NCBI GenBank assembly: GCA_934418295.1
Contig: CAKRWZ010000003.1
Location: 1 to 62,391 of the forward strand
Length of the DNA: 62,391 nucleotides
Origin: an uncultured Mediterraneibacter sp.
Lineage (GTDB): Bacteria; Bacillota; Clostridia; Lachnospirales; Lachnospiraceae
Reading direction: 5' to 3'
Part shown: one piece after another, positions 41,651-50,837 of the stretch
Numbering within the stretch: the stretch's first letter is position 1
How the letters are laid out: each line of letters begins with the position of its first letter
Notes under the pieces: generated by a model
What the model was told of the DNA's origin: nothing
The model's input: only the letters and a program-made list of their open reading frames with translations
The model's database searches: none
Position numbers and translations under genes: made by a program

Positions 41651-42901
41651 ATGACGGGATCAAAGAGCAGAAAACCGGAACTGCTGGTACCGGCCAGCAG
41701 TCTGGAAGTTTTGAAAACGGCTGTGATTTTTGGCGCAGATGCCGTTTATATCGGCGGGGAAGCCTTTGGCCTTCGCGCGAAAGCAAAAAATTTTTCCATG
41801 CAGGATATGGAAGAGGGAATCCGTTTTGCCCACGAACATGGTGTAAAAGTGTATGTGACGGCAAATATCCTGGCTCATGACCGGGATCTGGAGGGAATCC
41901 GGGCATATTTTCAGGAGTTGAAAGAGATCCGTCCGGATGCATTGATCATTGCGGACCCGGGTGTGTTTATGATCGCGAAAGAGGTCTGTCCGGAAATTGA
42001 GCGACATATCAGTACACAGGCCAACAATACCAATTATGAAACGTACCGTTTCTGGCATCAGCTGGGAGCAAAACGAGTGGTTTCTGCCAGAGAGTTGTCC
42101 ATGGAAGAGCTTCGTCAGATCCGGGAGCATATTCCGGATGAACTGGAGATCGAGACTTTTGTACACGGTGCGATGTGTATCTCCTATTCCGGAAGATGCC
42201 TGCTCAGCAATTATTTCACGGGGCGTGACGCTAACCAGGGAGCCTGTACCCATCCTTGCCGTTGGAAATATGCGGTTATGGAAGAGTCACGGCCGGGAGA
42301 ATATCTTCCGGTTTATGAAAATGAGAGGGGAACCTATATTTTCAACTCCAAAGATCTTTGTATGATCGAATATATTCCGGAACTGATCGCGGCAGGGATC
42401 GACAGCTTCAAGATCGAAGGCAGGATGAAAACAGCGCTTTATGTGGCAACGGTGGCACGGACTTACCGGAAAGCCATCGATGATTATCTGAAGGATCCGG
42501 AAAAATACCGGGAAAACATGCCCTGGTATTTAGACCAGATCTCAAACTGCACTTACCGGCAGTTTACGACGGGATTCTTTTTTGGAAAGCCGGATGAACA
42601 GGCGCAGATTTATGACAGCAATACGTATATAAAAGAATATACGTATCTGGGAATCGTCGGAGAACTGAAAGACGGGATGTGCCGGATCGAACAGAGAAAT
42701 AAATTTACGGTGGGGGAAGAGATTGAGATCATGAAACCGGATGGCCGCAATCTTCCGGTCCGCGTTACCCGTATCGTAAATGAAGAGGGAGAGGAGCAGG
42801 AAAGTGCACCCCATCCCAAACAAGTGTTGTATATTGGATTGGAAACAGCGCAGGGAAATGCGGATGTTGCGGTTTGCGATATCCTGAGAAGACAGGAATA
42901 A
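41651..42901 (+). CDS. U32-family protein, tRNA U34 hydroxylation (TrhP-like)
   Basis: A 416-residue protein of the peptidase U32 family. The A-D-A-V-Y-I-G-G-E-A-F-G motif opens the barrel, and the Fe-S cysteines fit F-V-H-G-A-M-C-I-S-Y-S-G-R-C-L-L-S, G-A-C-T-H-P-C-R. A C-terminal domain follows. Such proteins supply prephenate-dependent 5-hydroxyuridine in tRNA (TrhP) or rRNA (RlhA). Next to trmR, tRNA is favoured. Bacillus has two genes (trhP1/trhP2); only this one is present here. Confidence 0.88.
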   Translation: MTGSKSRKPELLVPASSLEVLKTAVIFGADAVYIGGEAFGLRAKAKNFSMQDMEEGIRFAHEHGVKVYVTANILAHDRDLEGIRAYFQELKEIRPDALIIADPGVFMIAKEVCPEIERHISTQANNTNYETYRFWHQLGAKRVVSARELSMEELRQIREHIPDELEIETFVHGAMCISYSGRCLLSNYFTGRDANQGACTHPCRWKYAVMEESRPGEYLPVYENERGTYIFNSKDLCMIEYIPELIAAGIDSFKIEGRMKTALYVATVARTYRKAIDDYLKDPEKYRENMPWYLDQISNCTYRQFTTGFFFGKPDEQAQIYDSNTYIKEYTYLGIVGELKDGMCRIEQRNKFTVGEEIEIMKPDGRNLPVRVTRIVNEEGEEQESAPHPKQVLYIGLETAQGNADVAVCDILRRQE

Positions 42902-42940
42902 ATTACAAATATAGATTTACGAACCAAAGATTTAAAAGCC

Positions 42941-42969
42941 AAAAGCTCAGAAATATTTTCTGAGCTTTT
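42941..42969. terminator. Bidirectional terminator
   Basis: AAAAGCTCAGAAA (42941-42953) pairs with TTTCTGAGCTTTT (42957-42969). It overlaps the last codons of sigK on the minus strand and the end of the U32 transcript. Confidence 0.8.
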
Positions 42970-43573
42970 CTATTGCGCCTTTTTCGATCCGTGAGACATA
43001 GGAGCGGGAGATCCCGAGCAATCTGGAAATCTCCCGCTGTGTGTATTCTTCTTCTCCGTACAGACCGTAACGCATTTTCAGTACCATACGTTCCCGCCGT
43101 GAAAGAGAAGATTCCAATTTTTCATAAAGCTTTTGGATATTTTCTTTTAGGATGAGTTTTTCGTGTACATCCTCTTCATCGGCTTCCATGATATCATACA
43201 GACAGATTTCGTTCCCCTCCCGATCTGTTCCGATGGACTGATACAGAGAAACATCCCGGGCAGTTTTCTTTTTGTTCCGCAGCATCATCAGGATTTCATT
43301 GTGGATACATTTGCTGGCGTAAGCGGCCAGCCGGTTGTTGCGGTGAGGATTGAAAGTGGTGACGGCTTTGATCAGTCCGATGGTGCCGATAGAAATCAGA
43401 TCTTCCGGATCTTCATTCAAGTTCTGGTATTTTTTAATGACATGAGCTACAAGACGAAGATTTCGTTCGATCAGGATATGTTTCGCTTCAAGGTCGCCCT
43501 CCGTATATTTTTGCAAATAGTATCTTTCTTCTGCAGCGGTGAGCGGTGGGAGAAAAGAATTCAAGAAAAGCAC
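42947..43573 (-). CDS. sigK: Sporulation sigma factor SigK
   Basis: A 208-residue sigma-70-family factor resembling sigma-K (mother-cell, late sporulation). It has region 2 R-N-L-R-L-V-A-H-V-I-K-K-Y and region 4 T-Q-R-E-I-S-R-L-L-G-I-S-R-S-Y-V-S-R-I-E-K. No pro-sequence of the Bacillus type is seen before F-L-P-P-L. The gene is intact, with no skin-type insertion. Start uncertain: GTG 43573 overlaps AGAGGTG, so TTG 43564 six bases later could be the true start. SigE is the main alternative assignment. Confidence 0.85.
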   Translation of the reverse strand: MLFLNSFLPPLTAAEERYYLQKYTEGDLEAKHILIERNLRLVAHVIKKYQNLNEDPEDLISIGTIGLIKAVTTFNPHRNNRLAAYASKCIHNEILMMLRNKKKTARDVSLYQSIGTDREGNEICLYDIMEADEEDVHEKLILKENIQKLYEKLESSLSRRERMVLKMRYGLYGEEEYTQREISRLLGISRSYVSRIEKGAIEKLRKYF

Positions 43574-43710
43574 CTCTTAGCGTAATTACTATACTTTATG
43601 AGCAGACCACAAATTTCGTGCTTTTCCAGTGTGAGATTTGCTTGAGAACGAGCGCGTTATCAATTATAATAGATTAAATAGAAAAAAGGCGGATACAAAG
43701 GAGAAGAGAG

Positions 43711-44445
43711 ATGGAAAAGTTTTGTAGCAAATGCGGAAGTCCGATAAGCGGAGAAGAAAAATTCTGTACGAACTGCGGGGAGAAGATCGAGAGAGAAGCG
43801 GAAGAATACAGGACAGGAGCAGAGCAGGATCCGGCCGGAGAAATGCAGGGAGAAACGCAGGGAGAAAACGTGCCCCAAAAAGGAAAAGGCAAGCGGACGG
43901 CAGGGATCATCGCAGGCGTTGCAGTGGCGGTTGCTTTGGTCGTTTTTGCTTTGATAAAGTGCGGCGTTTTCGGACTTACAGATGCGGAAAAAATCAAACT
44001 GGCAAAAGAGTGTACGATCTACATGGGGGTTACGGCAGACGACCTTCTTTCCACGGTGGATAAAGATAATGTGAAGTGGGATGTGGACGGAGACGAAGTC
44101 GAGGCGGAGATCGTATCCGAGGATCTGAAATTAAAATTTGAAGTGGAATCCAAAGATTCTGCAGAGTTTGAAAGCGTAGAATATGCAGGAATTGAGATAT
44201 CCGCAGACATGCTGAAGAATTTTTGGGAGTTATACGGAAGCGAGATCTTCGGCGGCAGCGATGACTGGGAAGACGACCTGCAGTACTGGGAAGATGGATA
44301 CGATGATGACTGGGACAGTGACTGGTATGATGATTCAGACGATGATGACTGGTATTATGACTGGGACGATGATTCGGATGAAGAGGATGATGGGGATTAT
44401 GATTGGAATAACAATCAGAACAATGATTCCGAAAAATATTTGTGA
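43711..44445 (+). CDS. Zinc-ribbon membrane protein with acidic Asp/Trp/Tyr tail
   Basis: A 244-residue protein. Residues 1-27 form a zinc ribbon (C-S-K-C-G and C-T-N-C-G). A linker is followed by a membrane helix (about 70-92, G-I-I-A-G-V-A-V-A-V-A-L), then an extracytoplasmic domain of about 100 residues. From about residue 190 the tail alternates acidic and aromatic residues (D-D-W-D-S-D-W-Y-D-D-S-D). The N-terminal ribbon is cytoplasmic. Function unknown; the tail could bind metals or proteins. The gene stands alone, divergent from sigK. Confidence 0.8.
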   Translation: MEKFCSKCGSPISGEEKFCTNCGEKIEREAEEYRTGAEQDPAGEMQGETQGENVPQKGKGKRTAGIIAGVAVAVALVVFALIKCGVFGLTDAEKIKLAKECTIYMGVTADDLLSTVDKDNVKWDVDGDEVEAEIVSEDLKLKFEVESKDSAEFESVEYAGIEISADMLKNFWELYGSEIFGGSDDWEDDLQYWEDGYDDDWDSDWYDDSDDDDWYYDWDDDSDEEDDGDYDWNNNQNNDSEKYL

Positions 44446-44501
44446 AAAACTTGCATTCCCGATTTTGTGATGCTATATTTTAAGAAGAAATTTTAAGAGA
44501 T

Positions 44502-44527
44502 CCGGAGGCGTCTTTTTGGCGTTTCCG
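44502..44527. other. Hairpin upstream of yifB
   Basis: CCGGAGGCG pairs with CGTTTCCGG (two G-T pairs) around TCTTTTTGG. No clear T-tract follows. The 3' arm GGCGTTTCCGGT also occurs at 35971, within repeat copy A. Confidence 0.4.
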
Positions 44528-44685
44528 GTACTCGGATTTTCTGTTTTCTAAACAATTTTCTTATGCCGCAGATGTGGCAGACATCCGGCCGGTTCGGCTA
44601 AATTTCAAGACAGTAAAAAGGAAAAATGAAAAACAGCTTAAAAATTTGAACAGGGACTGTTCATTTTGAAAGAAAGGAGGCGTAC

Positions 44686-46254
44686 TTGTACAGTACGGTG
44701 TATTCAGCAGCCTTGGACGGAATGCGCGCGGAAATGATCCGTGTAGAAGCAGACGTCAACAAAGGGCTGCCTATGTTTCATATGGTGGGCTATTTGTCAT
44801 CGGAGGTCAAAGAGGCAGGAGAGCGGGTGCGGACAGCGATCCGGAACGCAGGGATTTTTCTGCCGCCGAAAAAAATAGTCGTAAATTTGTCTCCGGCAGC
44901 AGTGCGAAAACGCGGTTCATCCTTTGATTTGCCCATTGCGGTGGCGATGCTGGCAGCTTATGGAGAAATTCCGGCGGCAGCATTCCAAGATGCCTTGCTG
45001 CTGGGAGAACTGGGGCTGAACGGAGAAGTGCTGGGCGTACCAGGAGTTCTGCTCTGCGTGATCCGGGCGAAAGAGTTGGGATATCGCGTCTGCATCGTGC
45101 CCCGGGGAAACCGGAGGGAAGGCAGCGTGGTCCAAGGAATCCGTGTCCTGGGAGTGGAAAATTTGACAGAAGTGTTGGAGTATGCAAAGGATCCTGTGGA
45201 ATTTGAACGCAGGGAAAGAATGAGAAACAAAGCGGAAGACGCAGAAACAGGAAGAAAAACAAGAAGGGGACAAGGAGAGGCAGAGCAAGAAGAAAAGTTG
45301 GATTTTCGGGATGTGATCGGGCAGGAAGTTTTGAAACGGGCGGCGGAAATTGCAGTGGCCGGGCAGCACAATCTGTTGATGGTAGGGAGTCCGGGCGCCG
45401 GGAAGACTATGGTCGCCAAAAGGATCGCGACGATCCTGCCACCACTGACTTTGGAAGAAAGCATTGAAATCTCCAAAGTGTACAGTGTGTTAGGAATGCT
45501 GGACCAGGAAAGACCTTTGATCCGGAAAAGACCGTTCCGGCAGGTGCACCACACTGCCACGAAAGCAGCGTTGATCGGAGGAGGACTTTACCCCCTCCCG
45601 GGTGAGTGCAGCAAGAGCCTTTTCGGAATTATGATGTTGGACGAATTAGCGGAGTTTTCACCTGCGGTGCTGGATGTGCTGCGGGAGCCTTTGGAGGATC
45701 AGAAAATCCACATGGTACGATCCAAAGGAAGCTATGATTTTCCGGCAGACTTTTTGCTGGTTTCCGCGATGAACCCGTGCCCGTGCGGATACTGTCTGAC
45801 AGATCCGGGCCGATGTAAATGCACGGAGTCGGATATCCGGCGGTATCAAGGAAGAGTCAGCCGCCCGCTCCTGAACCGGATCGATCTTTGCGTGGAAGCG
45901 CCCCGGATCGAATATGAACAGCTGCGGCAAAAGGAAACGATAAAAAATGAAAGCTCGGCGGAAATCAGAAAGAGAGTCTGCCGGGTTCGGGAAATCCAAA
46001 GACAGCGGTACCGTGACAATAGGGCTAAACTAAACGGCAGATTGTCGGCGGCGGAAGTAGAACGTTTTTGTGTGTTAGATAAGGCGGGGGAAACTATTAT
46101 GCAGAAAGCATATGAGAAATGGCATCTGACAGCCAGGACCTATCACAAAGTGTTGAAGGTGGCAAGAACCATTGCGGACCTGGCCGGATCGGAGCAGATC
46201 TGTCCGGAGCATTTGGCAGAGGCGCTGGGATACCGGATGCTGGACGGAGAGTGA
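44686..46254 (+). CDS. YifB/ComM Mg chelatase-like AAA+ ATPase
   Basis: A 522-residue ATPase. The N-terminal ChlI-fold (about 20-140, F-H-M-V-G-Y) precedes an AAA+ module with Walker A G-S-P-G-A-G-K-T-M and Walker B M-M-L-D-E-L-A-E-F, followed by a C-terminal Mg_chelatase_C helical domain. ComM promotes branch migration in natural transformation of Vibrio/Haemophilus; Firmicute homologues are uncertain. TTG start 44686 has AAAGGAGG 5 bp before it. dprA follows 2 bp after the stop. Confidence 0.93.
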   Translation: MYSTVYSAALDGMRAEMIRVEADVNKGLPMFHMVGYLSSEVKEAGERVRTAIRNAGIFLPPKKIVVNLSPAAVRKRGSSFDLPIAVAMLAAYGEIPAAAFQDALLLGELGLNGEVLGVPGVLLCVIRAKELGYRVCIVPRGNRREGSVVQGIRVLGVENLTEVLEYAKDPVEFERRERMRNKAEDAETGRKTRRGQGEAEQEEKLDFRDVIGQEVLKRAAEIAVAGQHNLLMVGSPGAGKTMVAKRIATILPPLTLEESIEISKVYSVLGMLDQERPLIRKRPFRQVHHTATKAALIGGGLYPLPGECSKSLFGIMMLDELAEFSPAVLDVLREPLEDQKIHMVRSKGSYDFPADFLLVSAMNPCPCGYCLTDPGRCKCTESDIRRYQGRVSRPLLNRIDLCVEAPRIEYEQLRQKETIKNESSAEIRKRVCRVREIQRQRYRDNRAKLNGRLSAAEVERFCVLDKAGETIMQKAYEKWHLTARTYHKVLKVARTIADLAGSEQICPEHLAEALGYRMLDGE

Positions 46255-46256
46255 CG

Positions 46257-47348
46257 ATGGAAAAACAGAAAGGGCAATTTGAATATTGGTTTGCGGCGCT
46301 TCCGTCTCTAAGTGCGAAAAAGAAAAGAAAAATCCGGGAGCAGGTATTATCCGCAGAAGAATTATATAATATAGAAGAAAAAGTGTGGGATTGCTGGACT
46401 TGTCTGACAGAAACAGAGAAAAAAGCCATTTCAGAGAGTAAAAGGATCTGGGATCCGGGAAAACGCTGGGATCTGTTGGAAAAACAAAAAATCCGTTTTG
46501 TTCCGTATACTTCCGAAGCGTATCCGGAAAGATTAAAGCATATAGCAGATCCGCCCTATGCGCTGTATGTCAAAGGAAATCTGCCATCTGCAGAAAAAGC
46601 GGCTGCCATTGTAGGTGCCAGAAAAAATACGTATTACGGAGAAAGACAGGCGATCTCTTTTGCGGAATGCCTTGCAGAGGCGGGAATGGATGTGATCAGC
46701 GGGCTGGCGAGAGGAATCGACGGGTATGCTCACAGAGGGGCGCTGCAGGCCGGTGGGAAGACATTTGCGGTATTGGCGGGAGGAGTGGATATCTGTTACC
46801 CGAGAGAACATATCGGGCTGTATATGGATATTCTGGAGCGTGACGGAGGAATTTTGAGCGAACAGCCGCCCGGAACCCGCCCATTGGCCTATTATTTCCC
46901 CTGCCGCAACCGGATCATAAGTGGTTTATCGGATGTTGTGCTGGTGATGGAAGCAGAAGAAAAGAGCGGATCCCTGATCACGGCAGACCTTGCATTGGAA
47001 CAGGGGAAAGATGTGTTTGCACTTCCGGGGAATCTGGACAGTCCCCTCAGTAAAGGATGCAATCGGCTGATTTTTCAAGGGGCCGGAATCCTGTTGGGAA
47101 CAGAAGAACTTTGCGAAAATTTATGCATTTTTAGAAAAAATAACACAAAAAAAGAACACAAAAAAGAAATAATGCTTGAAAATGCCGAAAGTTTAGTGTA
47201 CAATCGACTCGGTTTTGCCCCTAAGAGCCTTGAAGAATTGGCGGGCATAACGAAGCTTTCTGTTCCAGAACTGACGGTGGTTTTGGTAAGTCTGGAATTG
47301 AAAGGACTGATAAAAGAAATCGCGAAACATCATTATGTAAAAAAGTAG
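46257..47348 (+). CDS. dprA: DNA-processing protein DprA
   Basis: Loads RecA onto single-stranded DNA in transformation. A 363-residue protein with a Rossmann core: V-G-A-R-K-N-T-Y-Y-G, I-S-G-L-A-R-G-I-D-G-Y-A-H, P-A-G-N-R-I-I-S-G-L-like F-P-C-R-N-R-I-I-S-G-L, and K-S-G-S-L-I-T-A-D-L-A. A C-terminal winged-helix-like tail is present. ATG 46257 is 2 bp after the yifB stop; an upstream in-frame extension overlaps yifB. It is the usual neighbour of yifB and topA. Confidence 0.95.
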   Translation: MEKQKGQFEYWFAALPSLSAKKKRKIREQVLSAEELYNIEEKVWDCWTCLTETEKKAISESKRIWDPGKRWDLLEKQKIRFVPYTSEAYPERLKHIADPPYALYVKGNLPSAEKAAAIVGARKNTYYGERQAISFAECLAEAGMDVISGLARGIDGYAHRGALQAGGKTFAVLAGGVDICYPREHIGLYMDILERDGGILSEQPPGTRPLAYYFPCRNRIISGLSDVVLVMEAEEKSGSLITADLALEQGKDVFALPGNLDSPLSKGCNRLIFQGAGILLGTEELCENLCIFRKNNTKKEHKKEIMLENAESLVYNRLGFAPKSLEELAGITKLSVPELTVVLVSLELKGLIKEIAKHHYVKK

Positions 47349-47399
47349 AAGCAAGTGTTCCCGAACAAAATGTTCCCGGACAGAAACAGAGGGGTTTAT

Positions 47400-49478
47400 A
47401 TGGCACATTATTTGGTGATTGTGGAGTCTCCTGCAAAGGTAAAAACAATTAAAAAATTTTTGGGGAGTAATTATACGGTAACGGCATCTAACGGACATGT
47501 AAGGGATCTGCCGAAAAGTCAGCTCGGAATCGACGTTGAAAATGATTACGAACCGAAATATATCACGATAAGAGGGAAGGGGGAAATTTTGGCCAATCTC
47601 AGAAAAGAGGCCAAAAAAGCAGACAAGGTCTATCTTGCAACCGACCCTGACCGAGAGGGAGAAGCTATTTCCTGGCATTTGTCGGTGGCTCTGAAGCTGG
47701 ACGACAAAAAAATGCGCAGGATCAGTTTTAATGAGATTACCAAGAAAGCCGTGAAGGATTCTCTGAAACAGGCGCGGGAGATAGACATGGATCTGGTGGA
47801 TGCGCAGCAGGCAAGACGTATTTTGGACCGTGTCGTAGGATACCGGATCAGTCCCCTGCTCTGGGCAAAGGTAAAACGGGGATTGAGTGCAGGACGTGTG
47901 CAGTCAGTGGCGCTGCGGATCATTGCAGATAAAGAAGAAGAGATCAATGCATTTATTCCGGAAGAATACTGGTCCTTGGACGGCATTTTCAAAGTAAAAG
48001 GAGAAAAACGTCCTCTGACTGCAAAATTTTACGGAACTTCCGGTAAAAAAATAACCATCCATTCCAAAGAGGAGCTGGATCAGATCTTAGCACAGATCGA
48101 ACATGCCGAGTATCGTGTGACGGATGTGAAAAAGGGAGAGCGCAGCAAAAAAGCACCGCTTCCTTTTACCACCAGTACGCTGCAGCAGGAAGCTTCCAAA
48201 GCACTGAATTTCAGTACACAGAAAACGATGCGGATCGCCCAGCAGCTCTATGAAGGCATTGATGTCAAGGGAAGCGGAACGGTCGGCGTGATCACATATC
48301 TGCGTACAGATTCCACGCGTATTTCGGAAGAGGCAGATGCGTATGCAAAAGAATATATCGCTTCCATTTACGGAAAAGAGTATGTGATGGAGGGGGAAAA
48401 AACGAAAGCCTCCGATAAAAAAATACAGGATGCCCATGAGGCGATCCGCCCGACGGATATTACGAGAACGCCGGCAGCCTTGAAAGATTCCCTGACGCGG
48501 GATCAGTTCCGGCTGTATCAGCTGATCTGGAAACGTTTTACAGCCAGCAGAATGAGACCGGCGAAATATGAGACGACTTCTGTGCGAATTTCGGCCGGCG
48601 ACTATCTGTTTACGGTAGCGGCTTCCAGAGTAGCCTTTGAGGGATTTCGGACTGTCTACACGGAGGCAGATGAAGAAAAAGAAGAAAACAATGTACTGGC
48701 AAAGGGGTTGGAAAAAGGAGATGTCCTGACCAAGGATCACTTTGATTCCAGCCAGCATTTTACGCAGCCGCCGGCACATTATACAGAGGCGTCCTTGGTA
48801 AAAACGTTGGAAGAATTGGGGATCGGCCGTCCAAGTACTTATGCGCCTACGATCTCTACGATCATTGCCAGAAGATATATCACTAAAGAGTCCAAAAATC
48901 TCTATATGACAGAGATCGGCGAAGTGGTAAACAATATCATGAAACAGTCTTTCCCGAGCATCGTGGACGTCAACTTTACCGCGAATATGGAAGGCCTTCT
49001 GGACAAAGTGGCGGAAGGAAAAGTAGAGTGGAAAGAAGTGATCCGCAATTTCTATCCGGATCTGGATGAAGCGGTCAAAGTGGCAGAGCAAGAGCTGGAA
49101 CATGTGAAAATAGAAGATGAAGTGACAGATGTCATCTGCGAAGAATGCGGGCGCAATATGGTGATCAAATACGGACCGCACGGGCGGTTCCTGGCCTGCC
49201 CGGGCTTTCCGGAATGCAGAAATACAAAGCCTTATCTGGAAAAGATCGGAGTGAAGTGTCCTCTTTGCGGGAAAGAGGTCGTGCTGCGGAAAACGAAAAA
49301 GGGAAGAGTTTATTACGGATGTGAAAATAATCCGGAGTGTGAGTTTATGTCATGGCAGAAACCGTCAGAAGAGAAGTGCCCGAAATGCGGCGGCTATATG
49401 GTTTTGAAAGGAAATAAACTGGTGTGTGCAGATGAAAAATGCGGATACAACAGACCGGTAAATAAAAAAGATAAGTAA
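47400..49478 (+). CDS. topA: DNA topoisomerase I
   Basis: Relaxes negative supercoils. A 692-residue type IA enzyme: TOPRIM domain with V-E-S-P-A-K-V-K-T-I and T-D-P-D-R-E-G-E, nucleophile Tyr300 in I-T-Y-L-R-T-D-S-T-R, and three C-terminal zinc fingers (C-E-E-C-G, C-P-L-C-G and C-P-K-C-G each with a second Cys pair). GGGG-containing site AGAGGGG lies before ATG 47400; the in-frame upstream ATG 47355 is not used. Confidence 0.96.
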   Translation: MAHYLVIVESPAKVKTIKKFLGSNYTVTASNGHVRDLPKSQLGIDVENDYEPKYITIRGKGEILANLRKEAKKADKVYLATDPDREGEAISWHLSVALKLDDKKMRRISFNEITKKAVKDSLKQAREIDMDLVDAQQARRILDRVVGYRISPLLWAKVKRGLSAGRVQSVALRIIADKEEEINAFIPEEYWSLDGIFKVKGEKRPLTAKFYGTSGKKITIHSKEELDQILAQIEHAEYRVTDVKKGERSKKAPLPFTTSTLQQEASKALNFSTQKTMRIAQQLYEGIDVKGSGTVGVITYLRTDSTRISEEADAYAKEYIASIYGKEYVMEGEKTKASDKKIQDAHEAIRPTDITRTPAALKDSLTRDQFRLYQLIWKRFTASRMRPAKYETTSVRISAGDYLFTVAASRVAFEGFRTVYTEADEEKEENNVLAKGLEKGDVLTKDHFDSSQHFTQPPAHYTEASLVKTLEELGIGRPSTYAPTISTIIARRYITKESKNLYMTEIGEVVNNIMKQSFPSIVDVNFTANMEGLLDKVAEGKVEWKEVIRNFYPDLDEAVKVAEQELEHVKIEDEVTDVICEECGRNMVIKYGPHGRFLACPGFPECRNTKPYLEKIGVKCPLCGKEVVLRKTKKGRVYYGCENNPECEFMSWQKPSEEKCPKCGGYMVLKGNKLVCADEKCGYNRPVNKKDK

Positions 49479-49545
49479 AAAGAAAAACAGAAGAAATATT
49501 GTATTCTCCAGGCAAGACAAATTGGGTATTTATAAAGAAAATAGC

Positions 49546-49574
49546 TTGAATACACTATAATTGTGTGATAATAT
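49546..49574 (+). promoter_or_regulatory. Promoter of codY
   Basis: -35 TTGAAT (49546-49551), 17-bp spacer, -10 TAATAT (49569-49574), about 60 bp before codY. Confidence 0.65.
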
Positions 49575-49631
49575 TGATGTGTAAAGGAAATTTTAGAGCG
49601 TTTTGTGTGCAATATATTGTGGAGGGAATTC

Positions 49632-50411
49632 ATGAGCGTACAATTGTTAGATAAAACAAGAAAAATCAACAAGCTTCTTCATAATAACAATTCCAGCAAA
49701 GTGGTGTTCAATGATATTTGTGCGGTAATGGCAGATATCCTGGAGTCAAATGTGCTTGTGATCAGTAAAAAAGGAAAAGTACTTGGGATTGCAAAATGCA
49801 AAGATATTGAATTGATCGGTGAACTTTTGGAGCAAAAGGTGGGAGATCATATCGACAGCATGCTCAATGAAAGGCTTCTGAGTATTTTGTCTACAAAAGA
49901 GAATGTAAATCTGGAGACGCTTGGGTTTACGAAAGAAGCTGCCCAGGATCATCAGGCGATCATTATCCCGATCAATATTGCAGGTGAACGGCTTGGCACC
50001 CTTTTTATCTATAAACAGGGAAGCGGCTATGATATTGACGATATCATTTTAAGCGAATACGGCACTGCAGTGGTAGGATTGGAAATGCTGCGCTCTGTCA
50101 ATGAAGAGAATGCAGAAGAGACCAGGAAAGAACATATTGTACAATCCGCAGTGAGCACACTTTCATTTTCAGAGTTGGAAGCGATTATACATATTTTTGA
50201 CGAACTGGACGGAACAGAGGGGATTCTTGTGGCAAGCAAGATCGCAGACCGGGTAGGAATTACCAGATCCGTGATCGTAAATGCCCTCAGAAAATTTGAA
50301 AGTGCAGGCGTGATCGAGTCTCGTTCATCCGGCATGAAAGGAACTTACATCAAAGTAGTAAACGATTATATCTTTACGGAACTGGAACGGATCAAAAAAG
50401 AAAATAGATAA
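49632..50411 (+). CDS. codY: GTP-sensing repressor CodY
   Basis: A 259-residue global regulator that senses GTP and branched-chain amino acids and represses amino acid uptake and biosynthesis, among others. N-terminal GAF domain (1-155) and C-terminal winged helix with A-D-R-V-G-I-T-R-S-V-I-V-N-A-L-R-K. ATG 49632 follows TGGAGGG by 6-7 bp; the upstream start 49605 lies before the binding site. In Bacillus codY follows hslVU after topA; here it directly follows topA. Confidence 0.96.
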   Translation: MSVQLLDKTRKINKLLHNNNSSKVVFNDICAVMADILESNVLVISKKGKVLGIAKCKDIELIGELLEQKVGDHIDSMLNERLLSILSTKENVNLETLGFTKEAAQDHQAIIIPINIAGERLGTLFIYKQGSGYDIDDIILSEYGTAVVGLEMLRSVNEENAEETRKEHIVQSAVSTLSFSELEAIIHIFDELDGTEGILVASKIADRVGITRSVIVNALRKFESAGVIESRSSGMKGTYIKVVNDYIFTELERIKKENR

Positions 50412-50420
50412 AAGCAGGAG

Positions 50421-50449
50421 AGGGCATCTTCAGATGCCCTTCTATTTTT
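50421..50449 (+). terminator. Intrinsic terminator of codY
   Basis: AGGGCATCT (50421-50429) pairs with AGATGCCCT (50432-50440), followed by TCTATTTTT. Confidence 0.85.
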
Positions 50450-50501
50450 CAATAGAAGCAAAACAGAAGGACAGAAGTAAAACAGAGAGGAGGAGCAACA
50501 G

Positions 50502-50825
50502 ATGTACGAAGGATGCCAGGCAGACCTGAAAATGGAGCGGGTGATCTCTATGGACGCGGTTTTTGATGAAGAGGTTTATTGCTGTAAAGTGTTTAAATAT
50601 GATGCAGAAGAAGATCATATGCAGCTGCTTTTGGAGAACGGAGAGCTTTCAGATATTTCTCTGGATGCAAAATATGACTGTACGATTTCGACCAAAACAG
50701 AACTTCTTGCATGTTCCGGTGTAGTCGAGGAACGGTTCCATAATGAAAAAGGAAGTGTTCTTATTTTTAAGATCGAAAATGGATTTTATAACCGTTTTTC
50801 AGAAGAGAAAAAAATTGTAAACTAA
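50502..50825 (+). CDS. Conserved-looking hypothetical protein, 107 residues
   Basis: A small soluble, beta-rich looking protein with G-GAGGAG binding site before ATG 50502. It begins M-Y-E-G-C-Q-A-D and contains L-L-E-N-G-E-L-S-D-I-S-L-D-A-K-Y and F-K-I-E-N-G-F. The L-x-x-N-G-E-x-x-x-I repeated pattern recalls the N-terminal domain of some PilZ-type proteins, but no PilZ motif is seen. Function unknown. Lies between the codY terminator and groES promoter. Confidence 0.75.
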   Translation: MYEGCQADLKMERVISMDAVFDEEVYCCKVFKYDAEEDHMQLLLENGELSDISLDAKYDCTISTKTELLACSGVVEERFHNEKGSVLIFKIENGFYNRFSEEKKIVN

Positions 50826-50837
50826 TTGCAAATAGTG

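Noticed and set aside
46119..46256. Longer DprA reading from 46119
   Set aside because: It lies wholly within yifB and adds no family sequence; ATG 46257 two bases after the yifB stop is the better start.
49580..49620. CodY box before codY
   Set aside because: AATTTTAGAGCGTTT shares only the first half with AATTTTCTGAAAATT; too weak to call.
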